DNA of 6,510 bases from the NCBI GenBank assembly GCA_029256485.1, contig JAQSXU010000412.1, forward strand, positions 1-6,510, read 5' to 3'. The stretch's first letter is position 1. Each line of letters starts with the position of its first letter. Below the pieces are notes generated by a model. That model saw only the letters and a program-made list of their open reading frames with translations, made no database searches and was not told the origin of the DNA. The stretch comes from Clostridiaceae bacterium. GTDB taxonomy: Bacteria > Bacillota_A > Clostridia > Clostridiales > Clostridiaceae. Positions 4,832 to 6,510 of this stretch are shown here, one piece after another. The position numbers and the translations under genes are program-made.

Positions 4832-5376
4832 GTTGATTTATCTAATGTTATTGATTCATTATATGGCAACAATTTTCCATTTTCATCAATATCTATTGCA
4901 TCAAATACAGCTTCACCAGTACCAACAAATTTATACTCAAGGCTATGTTCGCTGTTGCTCAATCCTGTATTTTCATATACAATTATTTGCCTACGATTCG
5001 AACCTAAAAGTGAATGATTATTTACTTTTATTCCGTCTATATATAAATCTATAGAATTATTATGGGTATTAATTGGATTTATTATTCTTATTTTATTACC
5101 TGTAAAATTAAATTTAACTGATGTATCATTAATATTAAAAGTATAGCTAGTATTACCACCACTTTCTGTAGAATAATAATATAAATCCCATCCTTTACCA
5201 ATATAACTTATATTAGAATCAGTATTTTCATACCTCTTCCACCCACTCTCTGGTTCTGTTAATTGTTGTCCAACAGTTGCTGCATTAGCACCACTTCCGC
5301 CATATATCATTCCAAGCCCAATAATAGCTAAAGCTATTGCAAACATTATACTAAACTTTTTAAAGTAATTTTTCAT
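4774..5376 (-). CDS. 5' half of a split secreted surface protein: signal peptide and carbohydrate-binding-like module
   Basis: A 200-residue frame starting at ATG 5374-5376 with AGGAG nine bases upstream. Residues 1-32 are a signal peptide (MKNYFKKF, hydrophobic core, cleavage near ANA/AT). Residues 45-168 form a beta-rich module with GWKRYENTDSNISYIGKGW, FTGNKIRIINP, IDLYIDGIKV, YENTGLSNSEHSLEYKF and AIDIDENGKL. This pattern is common in clostridial exported proteins and resembles galactose-binding or carbohydrate-binding folds; ligand unknown. From residue 175 (SITLDKSTMNLTQGDSG) the first strand of a BIG2 domain begins, then the frame is cut by the 53-bp duplication and ends at TGA 4774-4776. 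The truncated product would still be exported but lose its Ig and DUF11 stalk. Together with 4166-4777 this is best seen as one disrupted gene. Confidence 0.75.
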   Translation of the reverse strand: MKNYFKKFSIMFAIALAIIGLGMIYGGSGANAATVGQQLTEPESGWKRYENTDSNISYIGKGWDLYYYSTESGGNTSYTFNINDTSVKFNFTGNKIRIINPINTHNNSIDLYIDGIKVNNHSLLGSNRRQIIVYENTGLSNSEHSLEYKFVGTGEAVFDAIDIDENGKLLPYNESITLDKSTMNLTQGDSGQLKATTTPE

Positions 5377-5390
5377 TTATCATCTCTCCT

Positions 5391-5971
5391 TCATGTTGTT
5401 AATAATAAATGAATGCGCATCCAATATCTTTATTTTAATGATTTTTCCAGTAAAATCCACAATAATCGTAATACAAATTACCTTATATCTAAGAAAAATA
5501 GTAATTTTTCACATTTTATTCATCCATATTTATACTATTTTTACTTTAAAAAGATAGCAAAAAAAGACTTTTTATTTAAGTACTCTATATTATCAATGCT
5601 TATTTACTTGTGCATACTATTTCAAGCGCGATTAAAATTTTTTTGAATAAACCCTATAAATGTTATTCTTCTGATATTATTAAATGTGATATAAAATATG
5701 ACTAGGATATGGTAGTAAGATGTGATTTCATTACTGACCCAACTCAGGTTGATTTATAGATTATAATAAAATGAAACCTTATACTAATTAAGTAATACCG
5801 TATGAATATTTACCATAAATATGTCAATGATTCTATATGAAGGTATGACTCAACCCATCAAAAATGCAGCCAAATTAATGAATGCACCTTTATGTTTTCA
5901 AGAATTATGAGAGAGATTTGTTTGGTATAAAAGGGTTTATTTATACAAAATAGTCTATACTTTTCTATGAT
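5391..5971. other. Long AT-rich stretch with no convincing gene
   Basis: A 77-codon plus-strand frame (5413-5646) has no ribosome site and a composition (Tyr, Phe, Ile, Lys, Asn) expected of random AT-rich DNA. Two short plus-strand pieces look slightly more protein-like: 5706-5759 (DMVVRCDFITDPTQVDL, then stop) and 5806-5910 (YEGMTQPIKNAAKLMNAP). Both are bounded by in-frame stops and may be scraps of a dead gene. No promoter could be assigned with confidence to the surface-protein gene that reads away from here. Confidence 0.4.
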
Positions 5972-6006
5972 TTTATTATTATGTTAAATTTTGACATAAT
6001 AATAAA
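5972..6006. repeat. 13-bp AT-rich inverted repeat
   Basis: TTTATTATTATGT (5972-5984) is the exact reverse complement of 5994-6006, with a 9-nt loop. No T run follows on either strand and no gene ends here, so it is not a standard terminator. It could be a remnant of a small mobile element or a protein-binding site. Confidence 0.45.
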
Positions 6007-6036
6007 GTGGTTTTCTAATATAATAACTATGAAAAT

Positions 6037-6120
6037 CTATTTAATTAATTTTTTATATGAAATATCTGTTTCCGCTTTTTTCATTTCTGTGTCTATCATT
6101 TCTTTTGCAATCTCTGCAAT
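6037..6120 (-). pseudogene. Short 3' remnant, lysine-rich helix
   Basis: A 27-codon minus-strand frame ends in TAG at 6037-6039 and is preceded by an in-frame TAA (6121-6123). It encodes IAEIAKEMIDTEMKKAETDI, a strongly amphipathic charged helix that looks like the C-terminus of a real protein. No start or ribosome site is present. The rest of the stretch up to 6362 shows no gene, only an odd palindrome TACAACTGTTGTA (6173-6185). Confidence 0.25.
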
Positions 6121-6362
6121 TTATCAAAAATCTGATTGAAGCAAAATGATAAGTTCTTGATTTTTGACTCTGTACAACTGTTGTATTGCAATCTTTAGTT
6201 TTAAAATGTAAAGATCTAATGAATATGCCAAATCAACATAAGAAAATATAATTGTAAATAGGTTTAACTAATTTTGCAAAACTTTTAACTAAAGTGGATT
6301 TTTTTGGTTTTCATAAAACATGAAGTTATTAATTTACTAATATTGTCGTTTGTTGAAAAAAT

Positions 6363-6391
6363 TTGAATAGCGATTATTGTTGGATTATAAT
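6363..6391 (+). promoter_or_regulatory. Sigma-A type promoter of the last gene
   Basis: TTGAAT (6363-6368), a 17-base spacer and a perfect TATAAT (6386-6391). Transcription would start near 6398, leaving a leader of about 54 bases. In that leader ATTATAGGG occurs twice, at 6410-6418 and 6430-6438, exactly 20 bases apart. The second copy overlaps the ribosome site AGGGGAG (6435-6441). Confidence 0.7.
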
Positions 6392-6451
6392 TCCATATTA
6401 GCTATAATTATTATAGGGTGCACCACTTAATTATAGGGGAGAAAAAACATA

Positions 6452-6510
6452 ATGAAAAATATTTGTAAGAAGTTATTTTTAATCTTTGTAATGGCGTTGG
6501 GTATTATAGG
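6452..6510 (+). CDS. Start of an exported protein (partial, signal peptide only)
   Basis: ATG at 6452 lies ten bases after AGGGGAG and below a clear promoter. The 19 complete codons encode MKNICKKLFLIFVMALGII: a basic N-terminus followed by a hydrophobic core, a signal peptide or lipoprotein leader. No mature sequence is visible, so function cannot be said. The window also begins with the tail of a small exported protein whose signal region ends in APTLVHA. The two could be members of one family of small exported proteins, but nothing in the window proves it. Confidence 0.7.
   Translation, partial: MKNICKKLFLIFVMALGII

Noticed and set aside
4763..5054. Plus-strand open frames of 84 and 74 codons
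   Set aside because: They lie antisense to the surface-protein gene, lack ribosome sites and have no protein-like signature.
5413..5646. 77-codon plus-strand open frame
   Set aside because: No ribosome site, no promoter and an amino-acid content expected from random AT-rich DNA; it lies just upstream of the surface-protein gene on the other strand.
1..6510. CRISPR array, tRNA, rRNA, riboswitch or complete insertion sequence
   Set aside because: No regularly spaced repeats, cloverleaf-like sequence, conserved ribosomal RNA segment, recognisable aptamer or full transposase was found by eye on either strand.

Overview
The window is very AT-rich, with strong purine-rich ribosome sites (AGGAGG, GGAGG), A/T-ending codons, stem-loop plus T-run terminators and short secreted proteins lacking cysteine pairs. 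This points to a low-GC Gram-positive bacterium, most likely a Clostridium species. The genus is inferred from composition and protein style; no single gene proves it. No rRNA, tRNA, CRISPR array or complete insertion sequence was seen.

Layout. (1) 1-210: the 3' end of a small plus-strand gene for a probably secreted Cys/His-rich protein, closed by a strong terminator. (2) 442-1536, minus strand: a two-gene operon. Its first gene encodes a 196-residue secreted protein resembling the YolA/DUF4879 type with an EF-hand-like acidic loop. Its second encodes a 106-residue soluble protein of unknown role. Upstream lie a promoter with a tandem 10-bp repeat and a 14-bp palindrome; downstream is a long bidirectional hairpin. 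(3) 1537-1979: no gene, but several hairpins and an 18-bp perfect palindrome. (4) 1980-3290: a divergent pair made of a 56-codon minus-strand gene with a TTG start and its own terminator, and a complete penicillin V acylase/bile salt hydrolase family gene. (5) 3291-4093: a field of gene remnants. These are a signal-peptide stub, the first 33 codons of a CadC-like ArsR regulator behind an apparently intact operator, a piece of a family 3 solute-binding protein, and a 3' end with its own terminator. (6) 4094-5390, minus strand: a secreted multidomain surface protein (carbohydrate-binding-like module, BIG2, DUF11), split in two by an exact 53-bp tandem duplication. (7) 5391-6362: mostly non-coding, with short remnants and an AT-rich hairpin. 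(8) 6363-6510: a good housekeeping promoter and the signal-peptide start of another exported protein that runs off the window.

The overall theme is cell-surface and secreted accessory functions in a region of gene decay. Four of the genes (window start, 827-1417, 4166-5376 and window end) encode exported products. The acylase is the only confidently identified enzyme. The most informative anomalies are the 53-bp duplication, whose removal restores a clean 385-residue reading frame, and the 12-2-12 inverted repeat left in front of a decapitated metal-sensor gene.
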